A stretch of 38,019 nt of DNA from the IMG/VR virus record IMGVR_UViG_3300027290_000004, positions 1-38,019 of that record. One strand, 5' to 3'. Numbering within the stretch: the stretch's first letter is position 1; each line of letters opens with the position of its first letter. Below the pieces are notes generated by a model. It was not told the DNA's origin. It saw nothing but the letters and a program-made list of their open reading frames with translations, and did no database searches. This stretch comes from a virus. Made by a program: the position numbers and the translations under genes. Below, piece by piece: positions 6,752 through 13,955 of this stretch.

Positions 6752-7543
6752 TCAAGCAGCCAGATTAAGTCGTTTGAAGTTGTTTTTCTTTACCATATCA
6801 TATACACCGTATCTGTCGAGGATGAGGCGTTCAAGGATTTCGATATCATGGGCATCCTCGAAATTCCAAAGCATCTTTGAGATGACAGGGCACTCTGCAA
6901 TGAAAAGATCCCGGATGGCTTCTGCTACTTCACGGCATTCTTTTTGTGTAGTCTTGTATAGGCGTTTGTTGAGTGTCGTAATCCAATCTCGCACTTTGCC
7001 ATTGAAGACAATCTTTGTCTGTGTTGCCTCTGGCATCACCATTCGTGCACATTCCTTCGCTACTCCATTCTTAATGAGTTCCTGGTATAGCTCTCGTGTT
7101 TGGTTGAGATGATCTTCAATCGCTTCTGACGCATGTCTACTCTCATCTGTATACATATCATCTGCACTCTTAAACAATACTGGATTGATGAGATCCGTCG
7201 ATGATTGCCTATTGTTAGTGCATTGCGCTCTAATCTCGATTGGTTCGAATTCAGAGACTGCCTTATATCGCTGGCTGAGCTCTTGTGGTTGAAGACTCCA
7301 ATGACGAAGTAGTTCCCGACCGATTGCTCTGCTGGTGATGATTTCGATACCCAAGTTTGCCATTGCGAATACCGACCAATGACCTTCTCGGAGACAATGC
7401 CTTAGGAGCTTGTGCGGCTCCGTAAACAGTTCATTGACTTCTCTTGAAGAGGAGATTCTAGCAATCCCGACAAGGATCTCATCGATGCTCTTGTCTGTGA
7501 ATTCGGCGACGCCTGTTGTTTTTGTTACAAGTCTGACTTCCAT
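6752..7543 (-). CDS. thyX: Flavin-dependent thymidylate synthase ThyX
   Basis: This 263-aa protein matches ThyX, which makes dTMP from dUMP using FAD and methylenetetrahydrofolate. The signature normally written R-H-R-x7-S appears as R80-H81-W82-x7-S90 (RHWSLQPQELSQRY), so the third residue is Trp instead of Arg. Other family features are LLRHCLREGHWSVFA near residues 47-60 and a C-terminal NPEAT-like segment (MVMPEATQT). T4 itself uses the unrelated ThyA type. The start at 7543 is supported by a promoter 5 nt upstream, predicting a leaderless mRNA. Confidence 0.9.
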   Translation of the reverse strand: MEVRLVTKTTGVAEFTDKSIDEILVGIARISSSREVNELFTEPHKLLRHCLREGHWSVFAMANLGIEIITSRAIGRELLRHWSLQPQELSQRYKAVSEFEPIEIRAQCTNNRQSSTDLINPVLFKSADDMYTDESRHASEAIEDHLNQTRELYQELIKNGVAKECARMVMPEATQTKIVFNGKVRDWITTLNKRLYKTTQKECREVAEAIRDLFIAECPVISKMLWNFEDAHDIEILERLILDRYGVYDMVKKNNFKRLNLAA

Positions 7544-7548
7544 GAATT

Positions 7549-7577
7549 AATATAAAATAGGGTTATGTGTGAATCAA
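7549..7577 (-). promoter_or_regulatory. Promoter, TTGATT-N17-TATATT
   Basis: On the minus strand the -35 TTGATT (7572-7577) and -10 TATATT (7549-7554) flank a 17-nt spacer with TAACCC. The thyX ATG at 7543 is 5 nt after the -10, so the transcript should start at or next to the ATG. Confidence 0.8.
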
Positions 7578-7593
7578 CAGTTTTTATCATACA

Positions 7594-7803
7594 TCACCAA
7601 GCAGATGGATTGCATATATTCCGAAACAGATACTGAATATAGAATCGACACTTCAGATATGTGTTGAATAAGAGTTGTTCTTTTTGACTATAGATTTTGT
7701 AATCGTCTGGTATTGTATACCAGAAACCATACTTCAGGAATGAGTCACTGTCGATATGTTTTCTGATCTTGCGAATTTGTTGGAGGCGAGGATCTTGTGT
7801 CAT
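7594..7803 (-). CDS. Hypothetical protein, 69 aa
   Basis: I do not recognise this protein. It starts MTQDPRLQQIRKIRKHIDSD and ends FRNICNPSAW. It is basic and aromatic. The start at 7803 lies 11 nt after the HNH gene stop. An upstream Met at 7836 would overlap the HNH gene by 22 nt and is less likely. It is probably co-transcribed with the HNH gene. Confidence 0.5.
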   Translation of the reverse strand: MTQDPRLQQIRKIRKHIDSDSFLKYGFWYTIPDDYKIYSQKEQLLFNTYLKCRFYIQYLFRNICNPSAW

Positions 7804-7814
7804 TGTGACATTAT

Positions 7815-8414
7815 TTATTTTACGAACATCTGCCAATCATCACGCAAAATATCAAATACTACACCATCTTTTGGTTTGGTGGGTTTCCATAGCAACTTCA
7901 ACCCACATTCAGACGGAGTCCTATCTGCTTTAGCGTTATTCACTTCGCGATCACAGCAGACCAAATTATCCCAAGTGTTGGTACCACCTCTGCTAGAAGG
8001 AATGATATGATCAACACTGAGTTCACTCTTTTGTAGTTTCTTTCCGGTGTATGCACAAGTATAGTTATCTCTCCGAAAAATGTTTTGCTTAGTAGGAAAT
8101 TTGCCCTTCTTAATGACCATTCGGTCGAATCTGCTACAGATCACAATGGAGGGCAACCGCACTGGTCCTTTGGATGTTTGTACATAATCATCACAAGGAC
8201 GAATAGGTAGCTTGATCCATTGCTTCCAGTCCTTGATTGCGATGAACGATTCTATTTGCGTAGTATCGTACGACCCATCCTCATTCTGGGTGTAGCTAAT
8301 ATCCAGTGGGACAAAAGATTTGGAGAAAATACCAACCATGATATCAGACCAACTAGCCGGTTCTAGTGGTTGATAGTTAGCATTGAGCTTTAAAATTGGT
8401 CTCTTTGAGATCAT
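7815..8414 (-). CDS. HNH endonuclease
   Basis: This 199-aa protein carries a clear HNH nuclease domain near residues 112-170. IFRRDNYTCAYTGKKL precedes SVDHIIPSSRGGTNTWDNL and then the C-x-D-R-E-V-N-N-A-K zinc/His-Me segment. The N-terminal part (LKLNANYQPLEPASW) is typical of stand-alone HNH proteins of phages and bacteria. It could be a homing nuclease or a packaging-associated nuclease. No interrupted gene is seen beside it. A promoter 5 nt upstream of the ATG supports the start and predicts a leaderless mRNA. Confidence 0.85.
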   Translation of the reverse strand: MISKRPILKLNANYQPLEPASWSDIMVGIFSKSFVPLDISYTQNEDGSYDTTQIESFIAIKDWKQWIKLPIRPCDDYVQTSKGPVRLPSIVICSRFDRMVIKKGKFPTKQNIFRRDNYTCAYTGKKLQKSELSVDHIIPSSRGGTNTWDNLVCCDREVNNAKADRTPSECGLKLLWKPTKPKDGVVFDILRDDWQMFVK

Positions 8415-8419
8415 ACAAT

Positions 8420-8448
8420 ATTATACAGTGTGGTGACATTTTAATCAC
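8420..8448 (-). promoter_or_regulatory. Promoter, GTGATT-N17-TATAAT
   Basis: On the minus strand the -10 is a perfect TATAAT (8420-8425) and the -35 is GTGATT (8443-8448), 17 nt away, with CACCAC in the spacer. The HNH ATG at 8414 is 5 nt downstream of the -10. Confidence 0.75.
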
Positions 8449-8451
8449 TCA

Positions 8452-9354
8452 TTATTTGTTGATTGGGAATTTCCAAACAGCATCCGAACCCGAACCGATC
8501 TTCACGAGTTTGTTTTCCTTATTGAGCTTGTAAAGCATCTGCCGAGCATATGCTTCGCTGACATTCAGTTCTTGAACCACGCGATCGATCGTAATGTTCG
8601 GCGGTTCCTTCATAGAAAGGATCTGGTCTTCCTTGCGTGATTTTTTCGATTTCGCGGACGCGGTAGTGAATGCAGACATATCAGCGAGCGCAGACAAATC
8701 GTATCCGCTTGGACTGATTCTCAACACACCACTATACGGGGTACCATAACGGTTTTTCGAGGTTTGGATGTCTCGATGATCATCAGATTCATCATTGATG
8801 CTGATTGCGATATTACAATCAACCGCATGAGTAATCACAGTGCTTCCTTTGAAGTTTCCGTTTTTGGTTTGATGGAGGATGATACCAACCGCACATTCGC
8901 TCTCTTTGGCTGCGGAGACGATTTTGTTAATTGCGTCCGCATCTCCCATGCGCTTATCATCGAATTGAAGTGTAGCAAAGCTGTCGACGATCAGAAAGTC
9001 CATTTGCTTCATCATCTTGCAGATTTCTTCCACATCCGTCTCGTGACATACTTGAACGGATTTCAAACCCAACCGGCGGCAGCTGTACGCGAGCATCGTG
9101 GTAGTTTCTTCACCAGTCACGTATCCCGCTTCATATCCTTGATCGGCGAGAGCCTCGCAGATTTGAAGCATCAGCGTAGTCTTACCAACTCCTGCGGCGG
9201 CGGATAGAGTGAATACCATGCCCGGAAGGATTCCCTCACCACCAAAAAGTTTATCAACCACTTCAATGCCTGTGTGCATCCGACGGAAGAACACATCAGG
9301 AATTTTGATTTCAGAAACACGAACCATGCTGGACTTTTGATAACTAAGCTTCAT
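8452..9354 (-). CDS. RadA/Sms-like RecA-fold ATPase with C-terminal winged helix
   Basis: This 300-aa protein has a Walker A motif AAAGVGKTT (52-60) and Walker B FLIVD (119-123). A KNRYG motif (199-203) is the hallmark of RadA/Sms. RadA acts as a helicase-like branch-migration factor in recombination. The RadA zinc finger and the Lon-like C-terminal domain are absent. Instead the C-terminus (about 245-300, DRVVQELNVSEAYARQMLYK) looks like a winged helix-turn-helix. The start at 9354 is chosen because the open frame upstream runs into the promoter at 9392-9420. Confidence 0.8.
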   Translation of the reverse strand: MKLSYQKSSMVRVSEIKIPDVFFRRMHTGIEVVDKLFGGEGILPGMVFTLSAAAGVGKTTLMLQICEALADQGYEAGYVTGEETTTMLAYSCRRLGLKSVQVCHETDVEEICKMMKQMDFLIVDSFATLQFDDKRMGDADAINKIVSAAKESECAVGIILHQTKNGNFKGSTVITHAVDCNIAISINDESDDHRDIQTSKNRYGTPYSGVLRISPSGYDLSALADMSAFTTASAKSKKSRKEDQILSMKEPPNITIDRVVQELNVSEAYARQMLYKLNKENKLVKIGSGSDAVWKFPINK

Positions 9355-9391
9355 ATATTGTTTGTTTGTGTTTGGTGTTTGATTACTCTTT

Positions 9392-9420
9392 AATATGGAT
9401 GTGGGTTGTGCTGCAATCAA
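9392..9420 (-). promoter_or_regulatory. Promoter, TTGATT-N17-CATATT
   Basis: On the minus strand the -35 TTGATT (9415-9420) and -10 CATATT (9392-9397) are 17 nt apart, with CAACCC in the spacer. The RadA-like ATG is about 37 nt downstream, so this family member has a real leader of roughly 30 nt. Confidence 0.7.
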
Positions 9421-9448
9421 CTAGCTTGTGCTTGATGTTTAACAACAA

Positions 9449-9478
9449 AAAAAGCCGGAGGTCTCCCTCCGGCTTTTT
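9449..9478. terminator. Bidirectional intrinsic terminator
   Basis: A 13-bp perfect inverted repeat, AAAAAGCCGGAGG and CCTCCGGCTTTTT, has a 4-nt loop. GC-rich stem and flanking A/T runs make it a classic Rho-independent terminator usable on both strands. It ends the small gene at 9496-9717 just before the RadA-like promoter. Confidence 0.9.
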
Positions 9479-9495
9479 GCTTACTTCCGTATGTG

Positions 9496-9717
9496 TTAGA
9501 GTGCGTAAATTCCACCCTTGCGCTTGACGTCAGATGCAAGGTCTCTAACGTCGATCCGCTGACAGATTTGTTCGTGCTGGTTAATGACATTGACAATCTC
9601 TGCACCCAAAATTCGATAACCACCATTCGGGGTTCGTTCGACCTCGAGGTGGAACGTCTTGGGGCGGACGTCGTTGCTATTGTACCATTGGCGATTTAGG
9701 TTCTTTCGTGTTTTCAT
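9496..9717 (-). CDS. Hypothetical basic protein, 73 aa
   Basis: I do not recognise this protein. It starts MKTRKNLNRQWYNSNDVRPK and contains VERTPNGGYRILGAEIVNVI. It is a single-gene transcript: its own promoter lies 9 nt upstream and a strong terminator lies just downstream. The start at 9717 is set by that promoter. A longer frame to 9816 would overlap the upstream gene and was rejected. This promoter-gene-terminator unit suggests a highly expressed small phage regulator. Confidence 0.65.
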   Translation of the reverse strand: MKTRKNLNRQWYNSNDVRPKTFHLEVERTPNGGYRILGAEIVNVINQHEQICQRIDVRDLASDVKRKGGIYAL

Positions 9718-9726
9718 ATGTGTTTT

Positions 9727-9755
9727 AATGTAAAGTGTGGTGCTGTGTATATCAA
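9727..9755 (-). promoter_or_regulatory. Promoter, TTGATA-N17-TACATT
   Basis: On the minus strand the -35 TTGATA (9750-9755) contains the TGA stop of the upstream gene, and the -10 is TACATT (9727-9732). The 17-nt spacer contains GCACCAC. The ATG at 9717 is 9 nt from the -10. Confidence 0.75.
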
Positions 9756-10009
9756 CTAGCAATTGCTGTATTTTTGATTTCTTTAACTGCCTCACCGAGA
9801 TCAGAAGGTAGTTCATTCACCCTATCAAAACTATATGCAATACCAAGAATGTCATTTCGCAATGCTGATAGATAATCTGCTTGATATCCAATAATTTCAT
9901 CTTTGCTGAAAGCATTAGACGGTAGTTGTAATCCTTTGCGATACTCTGCAAGTGTCTCAAGTCCATTATTCCATTTTTGGATTTTGCTTTTGAGTGTTTC
10001 AATATTCAT
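9752..10009 (-). CDS. Hypothetical protein, 85 aa
   Basis: I do not recognise this mostly helical protein (starts MNIETLKSKIQKWNNGLETL). Its start overlaps the preceding stop in an ATGA arrangement, and it is the third gene of a three-gene operon driven from 10,601. Its stop codon is part of the next promoter's -35 box. Confidence 0.6.
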   Translation of the reverse strand: MNIETLKSKIQKWNNGLETLAEYRKGLQLPSNAFSKDEIIGYQADYLSALRNDILGIAYSFDRVNELPSDLGEAVKEIKNTAIAS

Positions 10010-10365
10010 ACTTCAATTGTTTCAATTTGTTCTTTGATGTGTCCGGTGCTGCTTGGTTTGTTTTCAATCTCAAAATCTTCAACTAGAGTCTTCCCTTCAA
10101 GGAGACTCAAGTAATAAGGCCAGATGGGGGTGCTGATTGGATCTTCCAAAAGAGCATGGAAATTTTGAACATACGCCAATGCTTTGTCGGCGCTAAGATC
10201 ATTTGAAACCATAACCTCCTTAATCTCTTTTAAGCCTTTTTTGGAGATATAGTTATATTTGGCACCTTCGGCTGTGGTTCCCATTTTCTCAAATCTTTTT
10301 TCCCATACATCAGGCCTTGCTGAAACCTCGTCGCCAGTAGCTGCACAATGAATTTTGTACTTCAT
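10006..10365 (-). CDS. Hypothetical protein, 119 aa
   Basis: I do not recognise this protein. It starts MKYKIHCAATGDEVSARPDV. A basic central region (YISKKGLKEIKEVM) is followed by an acidic C-terminus ending EQIETIEV. No membrane or signal segment is seen. It overlaps both neighbours by 4 nt (ATGA), so all three genes form one translationally coupled operon. Confidence 0.6.
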   Translation of the reverse strand: MKYKIHCAATGDEVSARPDVWEKRFEKMGTTAEGAKYNYISKKGLKEIKEVMVSNDLSADKALAYVQNFHALLEDPISTPIWPYYLSLLEGKTLVEDFEIENKPSSTGHIKEQIETIEV

Positions 10366-10595
10366 GAATATTTAACTTCGTTTGTTTGGACGATTTGCAC
10401 GATGCTTTCCTTCATGATTTTTTCTGGGAGAATCACCATGTCACCATCTTCATCGATTACTGAAAAATTGCCTTCACCAATCGCCTTGCGAAGATCGAAT
10501 CTAAATTGGGCATATTTTTCTGGTTCAATTTTCTCAAGCCGAGAAACGATTACAGCACCTCCTGGCGTCGTGACTTTAATTGCGAATTCAATCAT
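10362..10595 (-). CDS. Hypothetical protein, 77 aa
   Basis: I do not recognise this small protein (starts MIEFAIKVTTPGGAVIVSRL; contains FSVIDEDGDMVILPEKIM). It is the first gene of a three-gene operon. A TTGATT-N17-GATATT promoter lies 5 nt upstream of the ATG, predicting a leaderless mRNA and fixing the start. Confidence 0.65.
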   Translation of the reverse strand: MIEFAIKVTTPGGAVIVSRLEKIEPEKYAQFRFDLRKAIGEGNFSVIDEDGDMVILPEKIMKESIVQIVQTNEVKYS

Positions 10596-10600
10596 AATTG

Positions 10601-10629
10601 AATATCGCGGGCGGTGTGTATGTAATCAA
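10601..10629 (-). promoter_or_regulatory. Promoter, TTGATT-N17-GATATT
   Basis: On the minus strand the -35 TTGATT (10624-10629) and -10 GATATT (10601-10606) flank a 17-nt spacer with ACACCGC. The ATG at 10595 is 5 nt after the -10. The -35 lies 5 nt downstream of the preceding gene's stop. Confidence 0.8.
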
Positions 10630-10633
10630 GTGG

Positions 10634-11101
10634 TTACTCTGAAAAATCTTTAGCCGAATTCAAAAAGATTTGCGTAAGCTGTTCATCCATTTTAAAGCGA
10701 ATGGTATTTTTCTCAATGCTTGTTAAAATGTTCCCATTTTTTGTGCGCTTAGTTGCTGCAACCCAGTCAGCGAACATTTCAATAATATCCACCAAATTCA
10801 TATCATTTACACCACCAGCGAAGTGTTCTGGGTGATGCCTATTGTTCTTGTAATGGTGATCAATCGCCAGTTTTACTTTGCCTTTCAGTTGGTCGTATTC
10901 TGGGGTGCCATATTCGACTTCTTTCAACTCGCCTTGTGTTGCAGCAAATGCCTCTAACTCTGGTGAACATAGTTTTGATTTGTCGTGATCTAATGCTCTG
11001 CCACTTAATTGATTTATCAAACCATAAAGAACATTTCGGACTTGATTGATATGTTCATTGGTCTCATTGATGGTTGCCAATTCGTTTGATATTTTGTTCA
11101 T
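10634..11101 (-). CDS. DUF5662-like protein
   Basis: This 155-aa protein matches the DUF5662 pattern known from phages and bacteria. HDKSKLCSPELEAF is followed by VEYGTPEYDQLKGKVKLAIDHH, NNRHHPEH, and VDIIEMFADWVAATKRT. The conserved His/Asp/Glu residues (HDKSK, HH, HHPEH, DxxEM) resemble a metal-binding HD-type site, so a hydrolase role is possible but unproven. It lies downstream of a 37-aa membrane-peptide gene with almost no spacer. Confidence 0.75.
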   Translation of the reverse strand: MNKISNELATINETNEHINQVRNVLYGLINQLSGRALDHDKSKLCSPELEAFAATQGELKEVEYGTPEYDQLKGKVKLAIDHHYKNNRHHPEHFAGGVNDMNLVDIIEMFADWVAATKRTKNGNILTSIEKNTIRFKMDEQLTQIFLNSAKDFSE

Positions 11102-11102
11102 A

Positions 11103-11216
11103 TTATCGCAGATTGATCATGTAAAAGTACCAGCTGTAGACCACCAAGATAAGCAAAATTATAAATGGTGGGAGTATCGGCGGTGGGATTAAGTTGTGCC
11201 AGTGTGTTATATTCAT
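11103..11216 (-). CDS. Small membrane protein, 37 aa
   Basis: This frame starts MNITHWHNLIPPPILPPFII and is dominated by one hydrophobic stretch (about 14-33: PPFIILLILVVYSWYFYM), so it is a likely single-pass membrane protein. It begins 4 nt after the upstream stop, and its TAA is followed directly by the DUF5662 start (TAATATG). This packing supports translation. Its function is unknown. Confidence 0.5.
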   Translation of the reverse strand: MNITHWHNLIPPPILPPFIILLILVVYSWYFYMINLR

Positions 11217-11220
11217 CTCA

Positions 11221-11592
11221 TTATTCGTTGTTGTTTAGTTCTTTCCAAGCATCCCTTACCTCTTCTCTGAATTTAGTAATGTCAGGATGATCAATAATGC
11301 CAATGCGAAATCCTGACGACGTAACATAATTAAGAACTTGGCGAACCTTGATGGGATCTTTCATATTACCTACATACCGTCGCATCGTCCTAATATTTTC
11401 TTCTGGCGTATTATTCCATGTGCCGATAAAGCTATGTCTAATTTTTTGCCACTCGGGTTGTGCGACAACTACTTTAATGTTTGCCGCTCTTACTTCTTTC
11501 GGTGTTGGATCTGATTTGCGAAATTCTTTGTGTTTGTCCCCATACATTCTGAGAGTAATCTCCATTCTTTCCTTTTGAGATAGCTTTTTCAT
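11221..11592 (-). CDS. Hypothetical protein, 123 aa
   Basis: I do not recognise this basic, helical protein (starts MKKLSQKERMEITLRMYGDK). It lies between the zinc-ribbon gene and the small membrane peptide in a leftward operon. No signal peptide, membrane segment or metal site is visible. Confidence 0.6.
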   Translation of the reverse strand: MKKLSQKERMEITLRMYGDKHKEFRKSDPTPKEVRAANIKVVVAQPEWQKIRHSFIGTWNNTPEENIRTMRRYVGNMKDPIKVRQVLNYVTSSGFRIGIIDHPDITKFREEVRDAWKELNNNE

Positions 11593-11603
11593 TGCTTAAT
11601 ATA

Positions 11604-12038
11604 TTAATTATCGTCTTCGACGCCGGTTTTCACAAAGGTAACATACCCATCGTACGTTTCAACCATTTTTCGTTGAACCGCTGGCAGTCGGTACAATGGA
11701 TGTCGAAACCAGTAATTGATTGATCCATCAGGCATCCTCCCCAGGCTCTCTATAGGAATTGGGTTGTTGTTGTTTGCTTGTGATACGATCGCTGGTGTTG
11801 AATTTTCTTTAATTGGGGCGATTTGCTTATTTTTTCGACAGTCTGTACAAACATAGTTGGCGTACAGTTTATCGATGCTCCCGTACGATTTGATCCTAGT
11901 ATTAAAAATTTCCATTGAGGTGTTCCCGCAGAGTTTGTTGCATGAAGAACATGGAATCTTGTATGGGAATTTACCTTTTTGGTGATCGGCTTTGACTTTG
12001 TCAATGTCCAACACGAATGGTTTTGCTTTTTTCGGCAT
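11604..12038 (-). CDS. Zinc-ribbon protein, 144 aa
   Basis: The protein starts MPKKAKPFVLDIDKVKADHQ and contains two C-x2-C pairs, CSSC and CTDC, about 38 residues apart with a further C in KLCGN. This is a likely zinc-binding site. The C-terminal part (GSINYWFRHPLYRLPAVQRK) is not recognised. I chose the ATG at 12038 over a GTG at 12128 because a TTGTCA-N17-TATTTT promoter ends 5 nt upstream. The longer version would start upstream of that promoter. It is the first gene of a leftward operon. Confidence 0.65.
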   Translation of the reverse strand: MPKKAKPFVLDIDKVKADHQKGKFPYKIPCSSCNKLCGNTSMEIFNTRIKSYGSIDKLYANYVCTDCRKNKQIAPIKENSTPAIVSQANNNNPIPIESLGRMPDGSINYWFRHPLYRLPAVQRKMVETYDGYVTFVKTGVEDDN

Positions 12039-12043
12039 GCAAT

Positions 12044-12072
12044 AAAATACTATCGGGTGTTGCTGGTGACAA
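12044..12072 (-). promoter_or_regulatory. Promoter, TTGTCA-N17-TATTTT
   Basis: On the minus strand the -35 TTGTCA (12067-12072) and -10 TATTTT (12044-12049) are 17 nt apart, with ACACCCG in the spacer. It starts the zinc-ribbon gene 5 nt downstream. It diverges from the rightward promoter at 12107. Confidence 0.7.
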
Positions 12073-12106
12073 CTACATTTTGTGATTTGGTGTTTGATAT
12101 AATCAG

Positions 12107-12135
12107 TTGCGGCTTCCAACACCCGCACGTAATAT
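12107..12135 (+). promoter_or_regulatory. Promoter, TTGCGG-N17-TAATAT
   Basis: The -35 TTGCGG (12107-12112) and -10 TAATAT (12130-12135) flank a 17-nt spacer with ACACCCG at the family position. The macro-domain ATG at 12144 is 8 nt downstream. This is the switch point between the leftward and rightward halves of the window. Confidence 0.7.
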
Positions 12136-12143
12136 ATTAAATC

Positions 12144-12587
12144 ATGGTCTCACAAATCAATAAAAACATCTTGACTGTTAAAGAGGGAACAATTGTTCAT
12201 TCCGTCAACTGCATTGGTGCCGTGGGAGGGTTGGCTGGTGCAATTGGTCGCCTATGGCCTACCAATGTTCGTGTCTATAAAGAAAAAGTCAAACGAGAAG
12301 GAAGATCAAAGAGTCTTCTTGGTGATGTCTTGTGGGTGCAAGTTGCGCCTAAACTTCATATTTGCAATCTATTTGGTCAATATAATATTGGTCTGGGGTC
12401 GAGACAAACTGATTACATCGCCCTTGCTAAGGGATTCCAGCTGATCGAAAAGTCCGCCCATCGTGATATCTACATCCCATATCGGATTGGTTGTGGGCTT
12501 GGTGGTGGAGACTGGGATTATGTTCTCGAAATGATCACCAAGACATTCGGATCCAGTGGTAAGCAAGTATATATTTGCAGTATCTAA
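12144..12587 (+). CDS. Macro-domain protein (ADP-ribose binding)
   Basis: This 147-aa protein is a single macro domain. IVHSVNCIGAVGGLAGAI matches the early nucleotide-binding segment. IYIPYRIGCGLGGGDWDYVLEMI matches the IPxIGxGxGGxxW signature of Appr-1''-p-processing (Poa1p-like) members. Such proteins remove or bind ADP-ribose, for example Appr-1''-phosphate from RNA-ligation chemistry. That would fit a phage with RNA ligase and a large tRNA set, but it could equally counter host ADP-ribosylation defence. The promoter lies 8 nt upstream, and the next gene follows 1 nt after the stop. Confidence 0.85.
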   Translation: MVSQINKNILTVKEGTIVHSVNCIGAVGGLAGAIGRLWPTNVRVYKEKVKREGRSKSLLGDVLWVQVAPKLHICNLFGQYNIGLGSRQTDYIALAKGFQLIEKSAHRDIYIPYRIGCGLGGGDWDYVLEMITKTFGSSGKQVYICSI

Positions 12588-12588
12588 T

Positions 12589-13095
12589 ATGGCTTTTATC
12601 AAACTTGAAAATTGCTCTCAGCAAATTTTAAAGGGGATGCAGGTGTCTGCACCAGAGGGTGCATTTGTATTTGATGCGGTCACTGATGAACCAATTGAAA
12701 TTACGCAAAGAACCATCTTTCATACAACTGGCAATAACCGAAAAGGCATTGGTCGTTATCGTATAAATATGACAGGTCCTGATGGTCGAAGTGTCTATTG
12801 TATGAATTATATGATGGACGACAATAAAAAGAAGTATCATGCCATTTGGCGATTAGAACAAGAACCTTACACTGCTGCTGATATATTTCGAATTTATGGG
12901 TATCAGGTTACTGATGACCATCAGCGGGCTAAGAAATATAAACTCACTGGGCGAGTGCGAGCGCACAAAATTGCGAAGGCACTTCGTGACAATAATAGAC
13001 ACGATGAAGCAGATCTCATGATTGACGATATGAAAGCAGCCATATCTAAGGGCAAAAGATTTATATGCCACTGGCCAAAGGATTTAGTCCATTGA
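12589..13095 (+). CDS. Hypothetical protein, 168 aa
   Basis: I do not recognise this protein. It starts MAFIKLENCSQQILKGMQVS and ends in a basic helical region (AHKIAKALRDNNRHDEADLM). It begins 1 nt after the macro-domain stop, so the two are co-transcribed. Its own TGA forms the loop of a 10-bp hairpin at 13083-13105. Confidence 0.6.
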   Translation: MAFIKLENCSQQILKGMQVSAPEGAFVFDAVTDEPIEITQRTIFHTTGNNRKGIGRYRINMTGPDGRSVYCMNYMMDDNKKKYHAIWRLEQEPYTAADIFRIYGYQVTDDHQRAKKYKLTGRVRAHKIAKALRDNNRHDEADLMIDDMKAAISKGKRFICHWPKDLVH

Positions 13096-13105
13096 ATGGA
13101 CTAAA
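13083..13105 (+). promoter_or_regulatory. Stop-codon hairpin with overlapping late-promoter-like box
   Basis: TTTAGTCCAT and ATGGACTAAA form a perfect 10-bp stem whose 3-nt loop is the TGA stop of the upstream gene. The right arm overlaps ACTAAATA (13100-13107), a 6/8 match to the T4 late octamer TATAAATA. The next ATG is 7 nt after that octamer. The hairpin may end the early transcript while the octamer starts a late one. Confidence 0.5.
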
Positions 13106-13114
13106 TAAAGGTAT

Positions 13115-13468
13115 ATGAAATATCGTGAAAATCAATTAATCTTTGAGCAATATCGTAAAGTTCTAAACGAAAGCAACGGCATGTCTGAGCAATATGAATT
13201 TGTAGTAGAGGAAATTCCTGGAATGTCTGGAGGTCCTTTCTATGTAGAGGGTACTGTCGAATACTCCTCTTATTCTGATGAAGGTGGTGGTGGCGAACCA
13301 TTGAGTGTTCCTGAGTGGCAAGATGGTTCTATTGACAGGGTGTATTACTTCGATGATAGTGATAACCCACAAGAGGTAGATGTCACAGGACAAATTACTC
13401 CGGAAGTAGAAAAATTTCTACTATCTGAATTGAAGGATCAATTTGACAACGATCAAGATCTTTACTAA
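13115..13468 (+). CDS. Hypothetical acidic protein, 117 aa, probably late
   Basis: I do not recognise this protein. It begins MKYRENQLIFEQYRKVLNES and is then acidic and Gly/Ser/Tyr-rich, ending DQFDNDQDLY. The N-terminus (basic-aromatic-acidic short helix) is reminiscent of T4 capsid-targeting peptides, which route internal proteins into the prohead. A similar N-terminus is found on the next gene. AAGG 4 nt before the ATG is one of the few Shine-Dalgarno-like sites here. Internal capsid protein is a hypothesis only. Confidence 0.6.
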   Translation: MKYRENQLIFEQYRKVLNESNGMSEQYEFVVEEIPGMSGGPFYVEGTVEYSSYSDEGGGGEPLSVPEWQDGSIDRVYYFDDSDNPQEVDVTGQITPEVEKFLLSELKDQFDNDQDLY

Positions 13469-13501
13469 TAGGAATAATTAAGCAATCGAAGAACCATCCT
13501 T

Positions 13502-13548
13502 AAGGGGGCTAGATGAGATATTTTTAGGCAATTCTCATCTAGCCCCTT
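13502..13548 (+). terminator. Intrinsic terminator
   Basis: A 15-16-bp hairpin pairs the arm GGGGCTAGATGAGA with TCTCATCTAGCCCC across a 14-nt loop, flanked by AA upstream and TTGATTTTTA downstream. It ends the transcript of the 117-aa gene. Confidence 0.85.
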
Positions 13549-13628
13549 GATTTTTAGATTTCTGTAGTGATAGTAACGATGAAGTCGCTAGGTTCTAAAG
13601 CATATGGATAGTATTTTGTTTGTAACTA

Positions 13629-13636
13629 TATAAATA
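13629..13636 (+). promoter_or_regulatory. T4-type late promoter TATAAATA
   Basis: This is an exact match to the T4 late consensus octamer. The ATG of the next gene is 5 nt downstream, where T4 late transcripts would begin, so this late mRNA is also predicted to be leaderless. Confidence 0.75.
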
Positions 13637-13641
13637 AGTAT

Positions 13642-13938
13642 ATGAGCAAATCCAAATTCGAAACAATACAGCGCCAGTATCTAGGAACAATCAATGAGGA
13701 GGTGGATCTCCAATCCTGTGCCGCCAATGTAGCTAGCCTTGAAACGACACTCAAGGACGCAATTGACAACACCCAATCCTCTTTGAAACAAATGATGAAC
13801 CTTTATCAAGACACTGGCGACGGATCCATTGATGCCGTTTGGGAAACTTGCACCCAGATGTATAATTTGGCAATGACTACCTTTAATTCTAATAGTGAAG
13901 CCTTAAAGAATTTTGAAAAACTTTACTATAAAGAGTAG
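13642..13938 (+). CDS. Hypothetical protein, 98 aa, late
   Basis: I do not recognise this protein. It starts MSKSKFETIQRQYLGTINEE and is a helical, probably coiled-coil protein rich in Asn, Thr and Leu. The gene sits alone between a terminator and the tRNA region, directly behind an exact T4-type late octamer, so late expression is likely. Its N-terminal FETIQRQYLGTINEE resembles FEQYRKVLNES of the previous late gene, a possible shared targeting peptide. Confidence 0.6.
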   Translation: MSKSKFETIQRQYLGTINEEVDLQSCAANVASLETTLKDAIDNTQSSLKQMMNLYQDTGDGSIDAVWETCTQMYNLAMTTFNSNSEALKNFEKLYYKE

Positions 13939-13955
13939 AAATAGTAAATCTCGAA

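Noticed and set aside
8452-9420. Longer RadA-like protein starting at 9420
   Set aside because: Its first codons coincide with the -35 and -10 elements at 9392-9420, so this start would not be transcribed from that promoter.
9417-9626. Leftward 69-codon frame over the terminator
   Set aside because: It spans a strong terminator and the 73-aa gene in another frame.
11604-12128. GTG start at 12128 for the zinc-ribbon gene
   Set aside because: A family promoter with a 5-nt spacing fits the ATG at 12038 better, although a TTGATT/TATATT-like pair further right leaves some doubt.
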